34,642 bases of DNA, from the IMG/VR virus record IMGVR_UViG_3300009183_000210, positions 1-34,642 of that record. One strand, written 5' to 3'. Shown piece by piece: positions 1 to 8,972 of this stretch (within the stretch, counting starts at the first letter, position 1; each line of letters opens with the position of its first letter). This DNA comes from a virus. A program made the translations under genes and the position numbers. The notes beneath the pieces were generated by a model. The model was not told the DNA's origin, did no database searches, and saw only the letters and a program-made list of their open reading frames with translations.

Positions 1-2
1 AG

Positions 3-3000
3 CAGGAAATACAAGAAGAGCCTCCATCAGAAGATTACCAAAAGGCAGTGGATGAGTCAAACAAAGCGATTAAAGCTTTCAATAAAATACAAGAGGCTTA
101 CCGCGCTCAAGAGATTGGCGATGATGAATTCTTAGCGGGCCGCAAAGTTTACGACGCCGCCATGAAAAAGTTTGATACGGCTTATGCGGCAGAACAAGAG
201 CCGGCAGAGCCCGCAAAAACTCCGACTACTGCGCTTGCCACCATTGATAACAAGGCAATCCTAAAAGACGCTTTAAGGATTCATGAGCTAAACATAGATT
301 TGCAACAGATCAGCGGCGATGATGGCAAAAAAATAGAAGATTACTCCGCTAAAGAAATTTATAGCGAAGCTAAATATATTCTAGGGTTGTTCCTTGAGAG
401 TGGAACAATGGATAACGATGCTTATATAGGAGAGCATGGTCCAGAAGAACAGAAAGCCGCAAAAGACTCTGTTAAAAAACTGCAGGCGTTGATTAAAAAG
501 TATGCTGATATTGAGGTGCTGGGCCCGGCAGAGAAGCCAGCTGCTCCTCAACTGACCAATGAGCCGTACACGATTGAAGGTGAGTTCACAGAAATAGGTG
601 AAGAGAAACAGCACGCTCTGCTTTCTAACCAGACCTCCAAGCTAAGCGAAGACCAGACGAAGAGCCTTGAGGCTCAGTACGGCGCTAAGCGTGGCTCTGC
701 TGAGTTCCTGGACAGCGTCCGCAAAGATGTCATTGCTTTTATTACAGAAGGCGCCAAGGCTGTTAACGGCAAGATACGCGCAATCATCCGCCAGCTGGCC
801 AACGGCGTGCTGTCTGTGGCCATAGTCTTTAACCCTCAGTTTGTCAGCAAGCCATACACAATTGCAGTCCCCCAGTACGACATCAAGACCAGTGAGGTTA
901 TCAAGGACCTACCAAAAGAAGCGCAGTCGATGTCCGATGCCGCCAAGCGTGCGTATGGCGTTATCTACCCAGCCCTGGAAGCTCAGCTCAAGGCCAACGA
1001 CAAGCTGTTCATCGTTGCGGACAAACGCAGCGGTAACACCTACCTTTTTAATCCTGATGGATCTCTCTTACTCCAAAGCAAGACTTTGTTTGGCAAGGCC
1101 ATCGGCGACTACATGCATGGCGATAATGAGATAGAGGCCAATAGAATTACTCCGGCTGGCGTGTTTGATCTCGGCCTGCGTGATGCCAAGCGCAGCGCTG
1201 GTGAGGCCTACACCGCTGGCGAATATGACTTTGGTAAGGTGTTTGTGCTGGACAAATCCAACATAGGAAAGAACGGCCCGTACTCCAACACCATCATGCA
1301 CTCTGTGTGGACGAATGAGACTGATGCCAAGCAACGCCTGGCTGCGCTAGAGAAGCCCGGAGCAGAAGACTCGCGCTATTCCTTTGGCTGTATTAACGTC
1401 AACAAAGAAACCTTCAAGTACCTAATCACCAACCACCTTAACCAGATGGATGGCGCCAAGATATTTATCGTTCCCGAAAACGGCGCAAATGTCATGGACT
1501 TTATCAATGGTAAGGCGATGAACAGCGATGACATCATCCGCCAGAAGGTTGAGCCAGTTACCAAGACAACCGTAACAGAGAAGCAAGTACCCGCTCCAAA
1601 GCCTGGGATTGAGCGCAAGCAAACTGGCCGTGAAACAGAAGTAGCCAAGCTTGAGGTCAAGACTGAGGAAGAGGCTCCAGGCAAAGAACCTAAAGAACCA
1701 AAGGAGCAGACTTTTTATGATATTGGGGTTGACCAGACGGAAACTCCTGCATTCAAACGTTGGTTTGGCAACAGCAAGATTGTCGATGCTGATGGCAACC
1801 CTTTGGTTATGTACAGGGGAGAAAAAAAAGGCAGTACTTATTTTAAATCAGGAAAACCTGCGCGTCTTAACCAACCAATTTTTGTTACGCCAAGTTTTAT
1901 TCTGGCAAATAAATTTGCAGGCGTGAAAAAAACAAACCAAAGTATATTTGGCGGAGGATTTATAACCCCTGTATATGTTAAAGCTCAAAATACATTTGAC
2001 TATCAAAACAAAAAACACCTCAAGTTAATTTCAAATTATTTGGAATCCATTGATGAATCTGTTTTGGATGATTTGTTGGCAGAAACAAACAATGAAAAAA
2101 TAAAAGACTATATTCACGAGCTTGAGTATTCAGGCCATGACAACTGGAGTGCAATAGAAATGCCGGTAGTGTGGGATTGGCTACAAGCTAACTTTGACTC
2201 AGTTTATGTTGGAGAAGAAGGTGTTAAAAATTTAGCTGTTTTTTCACCAAACCAAATTAAATCCGCCATAGGAAACATTGGCACGTTTGATGAGAGCAAC
2301 CCTGATATACGTTACAGCATTGAGGGTAAAAAATTACCTCCGGGGCGTTCTCCTGAGTTGGCGGCTGCGGCAAAAGAAGTTAAAGCTGGAAGAATGTCGG
2401 CGGCTGAGTTTGATAAATTGGTAAATAAATACAGGCCAATTTATTTATATCAAGTCCCATTAAAGCCAGCTACGCCAGAGCAAATGGTCGAGGCTTTAAG
2501 TTCGGACAAAAAAGAAAAAATTAACCCAACCATTTCAGACGGTACTCGCGTTGGCTTGCGTCTGGATATTCCAGCTTTCAACCGCAAGGGCGTATACGTT
2601 GTTTCAATCCACGAGAAGGGCAACAAAAGTGGCCCCGGCAAAGTGATTGGCTATGACAGTGTTGCTGTAATCAACAATGTAACTTTTGGATTGGGTAGCC
2701 AAACTAAAGCTTTGGATATTGCTACAGGAGCCTCAAAAGATGCTCTTCAAACAATGGAAGGAGAGTACGTTAAAACCGATCCATCTACGGCTTATGTGAA
2801 TGCTGTGGAGGCAATGAATGATCCAGCTTGGACTCAGATTGCTGTAGACCCAACTCGCCATGCTTATTTCTATGACCGAAATACAACTCAACCAGTCATA
2901 GCTGCGGAACAAGTTATACAAATTGGCAATATGGTTTTGGCTAAAAATGTTACTTATGGAGATAAAGCTGATTATCTTTATAACATAGGGAAAGAAGGCT

Positions 3001-6000
3001 ACGCAGAGCAGGAGCAAAAGAAACGCTCTGATTCTTTAAAGCGTACTCTTAAGACTCTTAACCGAATGCGCAAAGATGGCCGCATAACAGACGAGCAGTT
3101 TGTTGAACGAGCTGATGCCGCTATTGCTGCCGATGAAGATCAACGTCTTGCAGAGGAGCCGGGAGAACGTGTACGCGGCGCTGACTTTATCCGCCAAAAG
3201 CTATTAGAAGCCAAGCGCAAGAAGTTTATTTCTGAAGACGCAGCCGATATGGCTGAATGGTTCATTAATCAAAACCCCGCGCTGGTTGATGATTTGGGAA
3301 TCAGCATTATTGGCAAAGGCGCTCGCGGTGCGGTTGGGCAATATAACCCATTTAGCCGCATCTTGACCCTTATCAAGGGCCTCGCCTCCGATACGACAAC
3401 TGTGCATGAGATCTTGCACCACCTTGAGCGCATGATGCCGACCAAAGTGCAGCAAGCTATTCGTAGGGCTTGGTCATCTCAACTTGCCAAAGCCACCAAG
3501 AAGGCCAAGACCCCAGCCGAGAAGCTGTACTTTGCAGCTCTGAGGGATGCCCACTACGGCAGCAACCGGCATTCGATGTTAATCATTCCAGAAGGTGCTG
3601 GTGAGGTTTACTCTAAAGTGCGAAAGGCGCTTGAGTACGCATCAGAAGATGGCAGTAGCTCTAATTTCGCAGGGACCATGCTCGGGCTGGGGCTGGTTCC
3701 AACGAATCTTTACGAGTACTTCAACCCGTCTGAGTTCTGGGCCGTCAATGGCTCCGACATTGTGCGGGCTCGCTTTGAGGCCGTAAGAGGCGGTGTACTG
3801 GCTCGCCTGAAGAACTGGCTTAAAGAGTTTGCCCAAAAGATTAAGTCGTTGTTTGGCTTGAAGTCTGATGCCTCCATCATTCGTGCGTTAGATAGCCTTG
3901 CAAAGGCTGATGGTCAGTTCGTTACGCAAGAGATGCTGGGAGAGGGAGACTACCTATCAATTGAGCGCCGTAACTTCCAGGGCAATGAGGCTCCACAGCC
4001 GGCATTTGAGGCACCAATACCATCTGCAATGGATACCTTTGCTTATAACTTCTTGGACAAGCAGCATGACATGAGGAGTGTCATTAATGAGATCCAAAAA
4101 GTTAGAGGTGAATTGGTTAAAGAGCAGATTGACCCTTACCTCAAGAATGAAAGCTTTATTAGCCGTAAAGCTGCGCGTGAAGAAAATTTTGTTGATAACT
4201 CAATAATGCCAATTGTTCAGGAGATGTACAAGAACAAGGTAAGCATTCTTGAAGTAGAAGAGTACATGCATAACCGCCATGCGGAAGAGCGCAATATCCA
4301 GGTGGCAAAAATTAACCCATCTTTACCTGATGGTGGATCTGGCATTACTACAGCAAATGCACTTAAGTATTTGTCTGAACTTCCAGAAAACAAACTAAAG
4401 ATCTACAACAAAATTGCCAAGATGTTTGATGGCGTTGTTGATGAGACTCAACAGATTCTGGTTGAGTCTGGGGCTGAAACTCAGAAGACTATTAATGATT
4501 GGAACAACACATACGAGTATTACGCGCCGTTGCAGCGCGAGGATTTAGACTTTGTTAATCATGGTGTTGGTAACGGTGGTGGCCTTGGGTCCAGGGGTTC
4601 ATTCTCCAAGCGCGCTTTTGGATCAACCAAAAATGTTGCAAACATTTTGCAGAACATTGTGTTGCAGCATAAGCGTGCCATTGACAGGGCTGAGCGTATC
4701 CGTGTTGGCAAGTCCTTAATGGGCCTGGTGCTAACAAATCCAAATCCAAACTTCTGGATACCTGTTAACCCCAATGCAATAAAAAGCATTAAGAAGTTTA
4801 AGGAAGAGGTGCAGTCTCTTGGTATCTCTGCGGACCAAGCAGAGAACATGCTGCAAGAGCCAAAGGCTCCATCTATTGATAAAGAGACTGGGCTTGTTAA
4901 GTATGCCGTCAACCCGGCTATGCGTAGCATGGATAACGTTTTCCCTGTTCGGATTAATGGCCAAGACTGGTTCATCATTTTTAACCCAAGTGATGAGCGC
5001 GCAATGCGTATGGTTAAGTCATTGAGGAACTTGGATGTTGAAAAGCTAGGCATCTTCATGGGCACGGCTGGCATGATTACTCGCTGGATCTCAGCTATTA
5101 ACACCCAGTACAACCCAATTTTCGGAGCATTTAACTTTGGCCGTGACGTTGGCACCGGGTTGCTCCAGTTGTCAACAACAGAGCTTGCTGGCCAGCAAAG
5201 TAAGGTAATGAAGAGCGTCATGCCTGCATTGGCTGCAATCTTTAAAGAGCAGCGCGGCTGGAGCGGGTCAAAAAATGTTCTTGATAAAGACGAATTAACA
5301 CCACAAGAATGGCGTGATCTTTACCAGCGTTATAGATTAGCCGGAGGAAAGATTGGCATCAGCGCAAACTTTACTCAACAAAAAACCAGACTTGAAAAGC
5401 TGGAAAAGGGCTGGGGAATTAAAGGTTTGCTTAGCGTTAGAGCAACCACTGATGAAATTAGCCTGATTGACAAAAAACTTGCAGAAATGGATCGCGGCAA
5501 AATAATGGCCGGCGCCCATTACTTGTTTGACTACCTGTCTGACTACAACGAAGCAATGGAAAACGCTGTACGTCTAGCTACATTTAAAGTTGCCGTCCTT
5601 GACAACAACATGAGTGATGACAAAGGCGTAAGCTTAGCCAAAAATGTCACCGTCAACTTTGATAAAAAGGGCGCAGTGGTTCCCAAACTTCAGGCTTGGT
5701 ACTCCTTTATCAACCCCAGCATCCAAGGCGCAGTGGTTGTTAAAAATGTTTTGACTGGGCCAAAGGGCAAGATAATTATTGCTGGAGGCATTGGGCTTGG
5801 AGTTATGCAAGCTCTATTACTGTTTGCGGCTGGCTTTGATGACGATGACCCGCCAGAGTTTGTTAAGTCAAAGGCGTTTGTTGTTCCAACCGGGGATGGT
5901 AAGTACTTTATTGTGTACCCTCCCTATCCTCCAGGATTTAGCATGTTGCCAGGAATTGGCCGCATGTTGACAGAGGCGTTCTTGATCAAGTCAAAGGCAA

Positions 6001-6767
6001 TGAAGAGCAACGAATCTGCCTCTGATAAAATTTTTGACATTCTTCCAATGATGCTTGACTCTGTAAATCCAATGGGTATTGGCGCTACTTGGCAACAGCT
6101 GGTGCCAACTCCATTGGACCCGATTGCAAACGTTATTGTGAATAAAAATGCGTTTGGCCGTCCAATTGCAAAAACGGATCGCCCGGGCGAGGAGACTCCA
6201 GGGTATGAAAGATCAAGAGATAGCGCAAGCTCTATCAGTAAAGGCATTGCGTACTTCCTTAACTGGTCCTCTTCCCCTGCTGGAACAACGTATACCAAGG
6301 GAAAAATTAGCCCAACCGCAGACCAGTTGGATTATTTTGCCGAGCAATATTTTGGCGGCGTGTTCCGCGAAATGGTTAAGGCTGGGGAGTCTATTGGGGC
6401 CAAAGTTAAAGGTGAAGAGCAGCCAATGTATCGCGTCCCATTGGCTGGCAAGTTCTTTGGTGAGACAAAAACTCCAGCCGCCACCTCTTCTAGGTTCTAT
6501 AACAACATAGAAATTATGAACACACATGAGCATGAAATTAAAAAACGTCAAGAAAATCGCGAACCTACATCTGAGTATTTAAAAGACAATCCGGAGGCTA
6601 AGCTTTGGAAGGAGGCTAATGCCGCCCAAAAAACCATTGGCAACATTAACAAAGAAAAGAAGGCTGCAACTGCACGGGGTGCGTCTAAAGAAACAATTGA
6701 TGCTATCAATGAAAGAAAAGTTAGGGCTATGAAAGCGTTTAACGACAAAGTCAGAGCAGCCCAATAA
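3..6767 (+). CDS. Giant phage polyvalent protein (L,D-transpeptidase-like, ART-PolyVal, metalloprotease-like, LPD38), 5' partial
   Basis: The reading frame is open to the left edge, so the true start lies outside; a GTG at 48 is only the first start-like codon. Residues below count from that GTG. About 318-470 look like a YkuD L,D-transpeptidase: His418 and an SFGCIN motif with Cys448, the usual His of SHGC being Phe. About 564-755 match the ADP-ribosyltransferase-like PolyVal domain (WFGNSK, MYRGEKK, ending NPDIRYS). About 770-970 are a domain often found in such proteins (GLRLDIPAF, DPTRHAYFYD). HEILHH at 1120-1125 is a zinc-metalloprotease signature. About 1670-2150 resemble LPD38, with one hydrophobic stretch near 1908-1930. 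Polyvalent proteins are generally thought to be packaged in the virion and ejected with the DNA; cell-wall modification and host-protein modification are inferred jobs. Its 3' end overlaps the convergent HNH gene by 17 bp. Confidence 0.85.
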   Translation, partial: QEIQEEPPSEDYQKAVDESNKAIKAFNKIQEAYRAQEIGDDEFLAGRKVYDAAMKKFDTAYAAEQEPAEPAKTPTTALATIDNKAILKDALRIHELNIDLQQISGDDGKKIEDYSAKEIYSEAKYILGLFLESGTMDNDAYIGEHGPEEQKAAKDSVKKLQALIKKYADIEVLGPAEKPAAPQLTNEPYTIEGEFTEIGEEKQHALLSNQTSKLSEDQTKSLEAQYGAKRGSAEFLDSVRKDVIAFITEGAKAVNGKIRAIIRQLANGVLSVAIVFNPQFVSKPYTIAVPQYDIKTSEVIKDLPKEAQSMSDAAKRAYGVIYPALEAQLKANDKLFIVADKRSGNTYLFNPDGSLLLQSKTLFGKAIGDYMHGDNEIEANRITPAGVFDLGLRDAKRSAGEAYTAGEYDFGKVFVLDKSNIGKNGPYSNTIMHSVWTNETDAKQRLAALEKPGAEDSRYSFGCINVNKETFKYLITNHLNQMDGAKIFIVPENGANVMDFINGKAMNSDDIIRQKVEPVTKTTVTEKQVPAPKPGIERKQTGRETEVAKLEVKTEEEAPGKEPKEPKEQTFYDIGVDQTETPAFKRWFGNSKIVDADGNPLVMYRGEKKGSTYFKSGKPARLNQPIFVTPSFILANKFAGVKKTNQSIFGGGFITPVYVKAQNTFDYQNKKHLKLISNYLESIDESVLDDLLAETNNEKIKDYIHELEYSGHDNWSAIEMPVVWDWLQANFDSVYVGEEGVKNLAVFSPNQIKSAIGNIGTFDESNPDIRYSIEGKKLPPGRSPELAAAAKEVKAGRMSAAEFDKLVNKYRPIYLYQVPLKPATPEQMVEALSSDKKEKINPTISDGTRVGLRLDIPAFNRKGVYVVSIHEKGNKSGPGKVIGYDSVAVINNVTFGLGSQTKALDIATGASKDALQTMEGEYVKTDPSTAYVNAVEAMNDPAWTQIAVDPTRHAYFYDRNTTQPVIAAEQVIQIGNMVLAKNVTYGDKADYLYNIGKEGYAEQEQKKRSDSLKRTLKTLNRMRKDGRITDEQFVERADAAIAADEDQRLAEEPGERVRGADFIRQKLLEAKRKKFISEDAADMAEWFINQNPALVDDLGISIIGKGARGAVGQYNPFSRILTLIKGLASDTTTVHEILHHLERMMPTKVQQAIRRAWSSQLAKATKKAKTPAEKLYFAALRDAHYGSNRHSMLIIPEGAGEVYSKVRKALEYASEDGSSSNFAGTMLGLGLVPTNLYEYFNPSEFWAVNGSDIVRARFEAVRGGVLARLKNWLKEFAQKIKSLFGLKSDASIIRALDSLAKADGQFVTQEMLGEGDYLSIERRNFQGNEAPQPAFEAPIPSAMDTFAYNFLDKQHDMRSVINEIQKVRGELVKEQIDPYLKNESFISRKAAREENFVDNSIMPIVQEMYKNKVSILEVEEYMHNRHAEERNIQVAKINPSLPDGGSGITTANALKYLSELPENKLKIYNKIAKMFDGVVDETQQILVESGAETQKTINDWNNTYEYYAPLQREDLDFVNHGVGNGGGLGSRGSFSKRAFGSTKNVANILQNIVLQHKRAIDRAERIRVGKSLMGLVLTNPNPNFWIPVNPNAIKSIKKFKEEVQSLGISADQAENMLQEPKAPSIDKETGLVKYAVNPAMRSMDNVFPVRINGQDWFIIFNPSDERAMRMVKSLRNLDVEKLGIFMGTAGMITRWISAINTQYNPIFGAFNFGRDVGTGLLQLSTTELAGQQSKVMKSVMPALAAIFKEQRGWSGSKNVLDKDELTPQEWRDLYQRYRLAGGKIGISANFTQQKTRLEKLEKGWGIKGLLSVRATTDEISLIDKKLAEMDRGKIMAGAHYLFDYLSDYNEAMENAVRLATFKVAVLDNNMSDDKGVSLAKNVTVNFDKKGAVVPKLQAWYSFINPSIQGAVVVKNVLTGPKGKIIIAGGIGLGVMQALLLFAAGFDDDDPPEFVKSKAFVVPTGDGKYFIVYPPYPPGFSMLPGIGRMLTEAFLIKSKAMKSNESASDKIFDILPMMLDSVNPMGIGATWQQLVPTPLDPIANVIVNKNAFGRPIAKTDRPGEETPGYERSRDSASSISKGIAYFLNWSSSPAGTTYTKGKISPTADQLDYFAEQYFGGVFREMVKAGESIGAKVKGEEQPMYRVPLAGKFFGETKTPAATSSRFYNNIEIMNTHEHEIKKRQENREPTSEYLKDNPEAKLWKEANAAQKTIGNINKEKKAATARGASKETIDAINERKVRAMKAFNDKVRAAQ

Positions 6768-7059
6768 TCTCGCGTTCAAACATGAGGCCGATAGTCTTGC
6801 GGTGTGCTTCCTCCCACATCTCAATTCTTTCGGCCTTGCTCATGCGTGTCCCCTGGTCCAGGTCAGCATGGCACTTATAACAAAGTGATGCAATCCTGTA
6901 GTCGTGCGCCTTTAGACCTCGGCCTTTGCCGTCCCGTAGTTGATTACTATGAGCCGCCACTACCGTACCATCTTGCGTACCACAGTGTTGGCAGGGCAAC
7001 TCACGCGCAGCGTCTAACAATTTACGATTCCTATACACTTTTAATCGCCACAAAAGCAA
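6751..7059 (-). CDS. YbcO-like (DUF1364) HNH nuclease
   Basis: A 102-residue protein with CQHC, then AHSN, then GKGRGLKAHDY, then LCYKCHADLD. This is the cysteine and histidine layout of the YbcO/DUF1364 phage nuclease family, which has a zinc-bound beta-beta-alpha-metal fold. Family members sit in phage replication and recombination regions and are thought to cut branched or single-stranded DNA; the exact substrate here is unknown. It is the last gene of the leftward operon. The TTG at 7059 overlaps the PAPS-reductase-like gene by 19 bp. A GTG at 7038 is an alternative start, and neither has a strong ribosome site. The end runs into the opposing giant gene. Confidence 0.72.
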   Translation of the reverse strand: MLLWRLKVYRNRKLLDAARELPCQHCGTQDGTVVAAHSNQLRDGKGRGLKAHDYRIASLCYKCHADLDQGTRMSKAERIEMWEEAHRKTIGLMFEREIIGLL

Positions 7060-7835
7060 GAAATTGCTTCTTCATTAGGGTCAAACATATCGTATTGTTT
7101 ATTGGTGTAAGTCAACATATCTGCATAACTTGGGTGCGCTTGATTAAAACTTGCACCTATTTTTTTTTCCATGTTTACCCACCATATTGCGCGTTCTGGT
7201 TTGTCTTGAATTAAACCTAATAAGTGATTTGTTTTTTTTAAAAAACACAAATCGCAATTACTTAACAATGAGTTTCCATTAACAGTTATGGTGTCTAAGT
7301 CAAACGATTGATCACTCCAAAAAGACAAAACGTCTTTCACCGTTACTCGCGCCGTGGCCAAAGGAGTCTCTTTGATGTCTATATTGCCTTTCATCTTGGC
7401 AACCCTCTGAGGCTCGTCAGCGCGTATGCCAACAAATGTAACAATGTCCTCATATCCTAATGACTTAAGATGTTTTTTCATTGGGTTTATCTTAAGCTCA
7501 GAAGTGCAAAACCTAGCAAAGGTGTTGGGTAAATAATTCTTTTTTTCTATCAAGGCTTGGAAGGGTTCACCATTCCTACTGGCCGTTGCGTAATCAACAA
7601 CAGCATACCCATTTGCCCTGTACTCCAGCCATGCAATAGGCACACCCCACTGCTCAGAGCAATCCTGCACGAACCTTAAAGTTACCTCGTCCTCTTTGCC
7701 CGTGTTAGCAAAGCAAACGATAGCCTCTGTTGGTAGTCCGCCATTGCTTTGCAATACGCGCCAAAGCATATAGGCAGACGTTCTGCCGCCACTAAAAGAA
7801 ATACAAGTTGGCTCGGTTATTAAAAATGGGTCCAT
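7041..7835 (-). CDS. PAPS reductase-like / adenine nucleotide alpha-hydrolase family protein
   Basis: A 264-residue member of the phosphoadenosine-phosphosulfate reductase/PP-loop fold. The PP-loop SFSGGRTSAYM at residues 13-23 binds the adenylyl nucleotide, and ANTGKED follows strand 2 as in the family. The C-terminus carries CDLC and CFC, so a metal or Fe-S site is possible. Phages often carry these proteins outside any sulfate-assimilation context. Relatives such as DndC act in DNA phosphorothioation, but no Dnd partners are visible, so the substrate is open. The start is ATG after a GGGGAAA ribosome site. Local AT content looks higher than in the exonuclease gene upstream in the operon. 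Confidence 0.75.
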   Translation of the reverse strand: MDPFLITEPTCISFSGGRTSAYMLWRVLQSNGGLPTEAIVCFANTGKEDEVTLRFVQDCSEQWGVPIAWLEYRANGYAVVDYATASRNGEPFQALIEKKNYLPNTFARFCTSELKINPMKKHLKSLGYEDIVTFVGIRADEPQRVAKMKGNIDIKETPLATARVTVKDVLSFWSDQSFDLDTITVNGNSLLSNCDLCFLKKTNHLLGLIQDKPERAIWWVNMEKKIGASFNQAHPSYADMLTYTNKQYDMFDPNEEAISCFCGD

Positions 7836-7850
7836 TTAAATTTCCCCGGT

Positions 7851-8045
7851 TTACGATTCCTGTACATGTTTTCGGCGCTTCTTGATGGCCGCAATACCCT
7901 CTTCCGGCTTACGTGCTTCCATGAAGTAGTCAGCCATTTCAAAGGCGGTAGGGACAATTAACTCCCCCTCCCTATTTCTAATGATCAAGCCGGTCATGGC
8001 AAACATGGCCGCCAAGTCGCGTAGGTTTTCTTCATGCTCAGTCAT
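7851..8045 (-). CDS. Hypothetical phage protein, 64 aa
   Basis: A small acidic and basic mixed protein with no membrane segment or metal motif; I do not recognise a characterised family. It starts with ATG overlapping the stop of the upstream 70-residue gene (TAATG), so it is probably translationally coupled. It lies 15 bp before the PAPS-reductase-like gene. The predicted helices with a basic tail (KKRRKH) could bind nucleic acid, but that is a guess. Confidence 0.6.
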   Translation of the reverse strand: MTEHEENLRDLAAMFAMTGLIIRNREGELIVPTAFEMADYFMEARKPEEGIAAIKKRRKHVQES

Positions 8046-8257
8046 TAGTGGATCTCCATGTTCTGGCGGTTCTCTCTTGCTATACGCAGTGTTTGTATAA
8101 CAGCGTTAACGGCCTGATGTTCATTGTCCATCTTGAGTTGGACCATCATCTCGCACATCACAGAGCAAAGAGCCATAACGGCGTTCATTGGCTCCTTACA
8201 TTCTGTGTTGGCTATGGCCGCATAGATGGCGTTCTGCATGTTTTCGAATTCATCCAT
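8045..8257 (-). CDS. Hypothetical phage protein, 70 aa
   Basis: An all-helical-looking small protein rich in Met, Ala and Glu, with three Cys that do not form a clear metal motif. I chose ATG at 8257 because a GGAG lies five bases upstream. A GTG at 8260, directly before it, overlaps the upstream stop (GTGA) and is also possible. It is coupled to the genes on both sides in the leftward operon. No function can be assigned. Confidence 0.6.
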   Translation of the reverse strand: MDEFENMQNAIYAAIANTECKEPMNAVMALCSVMCEMMVQLKMDNEHQAVNAVIQTLRIARENRQNMEIH

Positions 8258-8529
8258 CACATCTCCAAGGCTTCAATTTTTTGGGACAAGAGGTCGCTCA
8301 AGTATTTGCCTTTGACGGCGATATGCTCGATCTCTTTGACATCATCAACCTGCCGCACGCAATCCTTCAAGGCTTTGTTGTAGCCAGCTTTGTAGGCATC
8401 ATTGCCATCAAGGATCATGCAGATGGCATCACGCACCATCGCTGATGCTTTGCGCTGCGCTGCCAAGACCTTGATCTTGTCGTGATATTCCACTGGTAGG
8501 TATACGCTATAGGGAATTAGTTTCTTCAT
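8257..8529 (-). CDS. Ribbon-helix-helix (Arc/CopG-like) DNA-binding protein
   Basis: A 90-residue protein whose first 40 residues read as a ribbon-helix-helix: a beta strand (IPYSVYLP) followed by two helices (EYHDKIKVLAAQRK and SAMVRDAICMIL). The second half is a helical extension of unknown role. RHH proteins bind DNA as dimers and often repress their own operon. The ATG overlaps the stop of the upstream HNH gene (ATGA), which suggests co-translation. The target site is unknown. Confidence 0.62.
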   Translation of the reverse strand: MKKLIPYSVYLPVEYHDKIKVLAAQRKASAMVRDAICMILDGNDAYKAGYNKALKDCVRQVDDVKEIEHIAVKGKYLSDLLSQKIEALEM

Positions 8530-8972
8530 TGTGTTAAGCCTTTATGATTATGCAGAGCGCTGGCCGCTGTATCAAGTGTTTTAAAATATCCAATGTGTAT
8601 TTTTTTTATTTGAACAGCCCAACAATTAGTTTGTTTGTACCAACGAATATGTTTAATACCAGATTTATTGTTTCTATACATGCCCATATTTTGTGCATTC
8701 TCCTGCAATGAAACGCTGCGCAAATTTTCAATCTTATTATTGGCTCTATTTCTGTCAATATGATCAATCGTGTCTGGCTGAGCCCCATAGTGCATGATGT
8801 AAATCAAACGATGGGCTTTGTACTTTTTACCATTGATCGTAATCAAAATATAACCATCCTTATCAGGAGATCCGGCGCAAGTACCTGCGGGTAGCTTTTT
8901 ATTCGGCTTATCCTTCCAGTACAAACATCCGTCGCGATATGTAAACAGGTTGTCCAATATTTCCTTGTTCAT
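8526..8972 (-). CDS. Free-standing HNH homing-type endonuclease with AP2-like C-terminus
   Basis: The start at 8972 has a perfect GGAGG five bases upstream and overlaps the upstream stop (ATGA); an in-frame ATG at 8984 is less likely. The 148-residue protein has the HNH_3 signature (YKAHRLIYIMHYG, then DHIDRNRANNKIENLR), followed by an AP2-type DNA-binding segment (NNKSGIKHIRWYKQ, ending in an FKTLDTAASAL helix). Such selfish nucleases cut near their own insertion site and move with neighbouring phage DNA. The gene is clearly more AT-rich than its neighbours, as expected for a recent arrival, yet it is fully integrated into the translationally coupled operon. Confidence 0.82.
   Translation of the reverse strand: MNKEILDNLFTYRDGCLYWKDKPNKKLPAGTCAGSPDKDGYILITINGKKYKAHRLIYIMHYGAQPDTIDHIDRNRANNKIENLRSVSLQENAQNMGMYRNNKSGIKHIRWYKQTNCWAVQIKKIHIGYFKTLDTAASALHNHKGLTQ

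Noticed and set aside
4559-5221. 220-codon leftward open frame opposite the giant gene
   Set aside because: It is antisense to a conserved LPD38-type region, lacks a ribosome site and has the composition of a shadow frame.
6804-7214. 136-codon rightward frame
   Set aside because: Antisense to the YbcO-like and PAPS-reductase-like genes, both of which have clear motifs.
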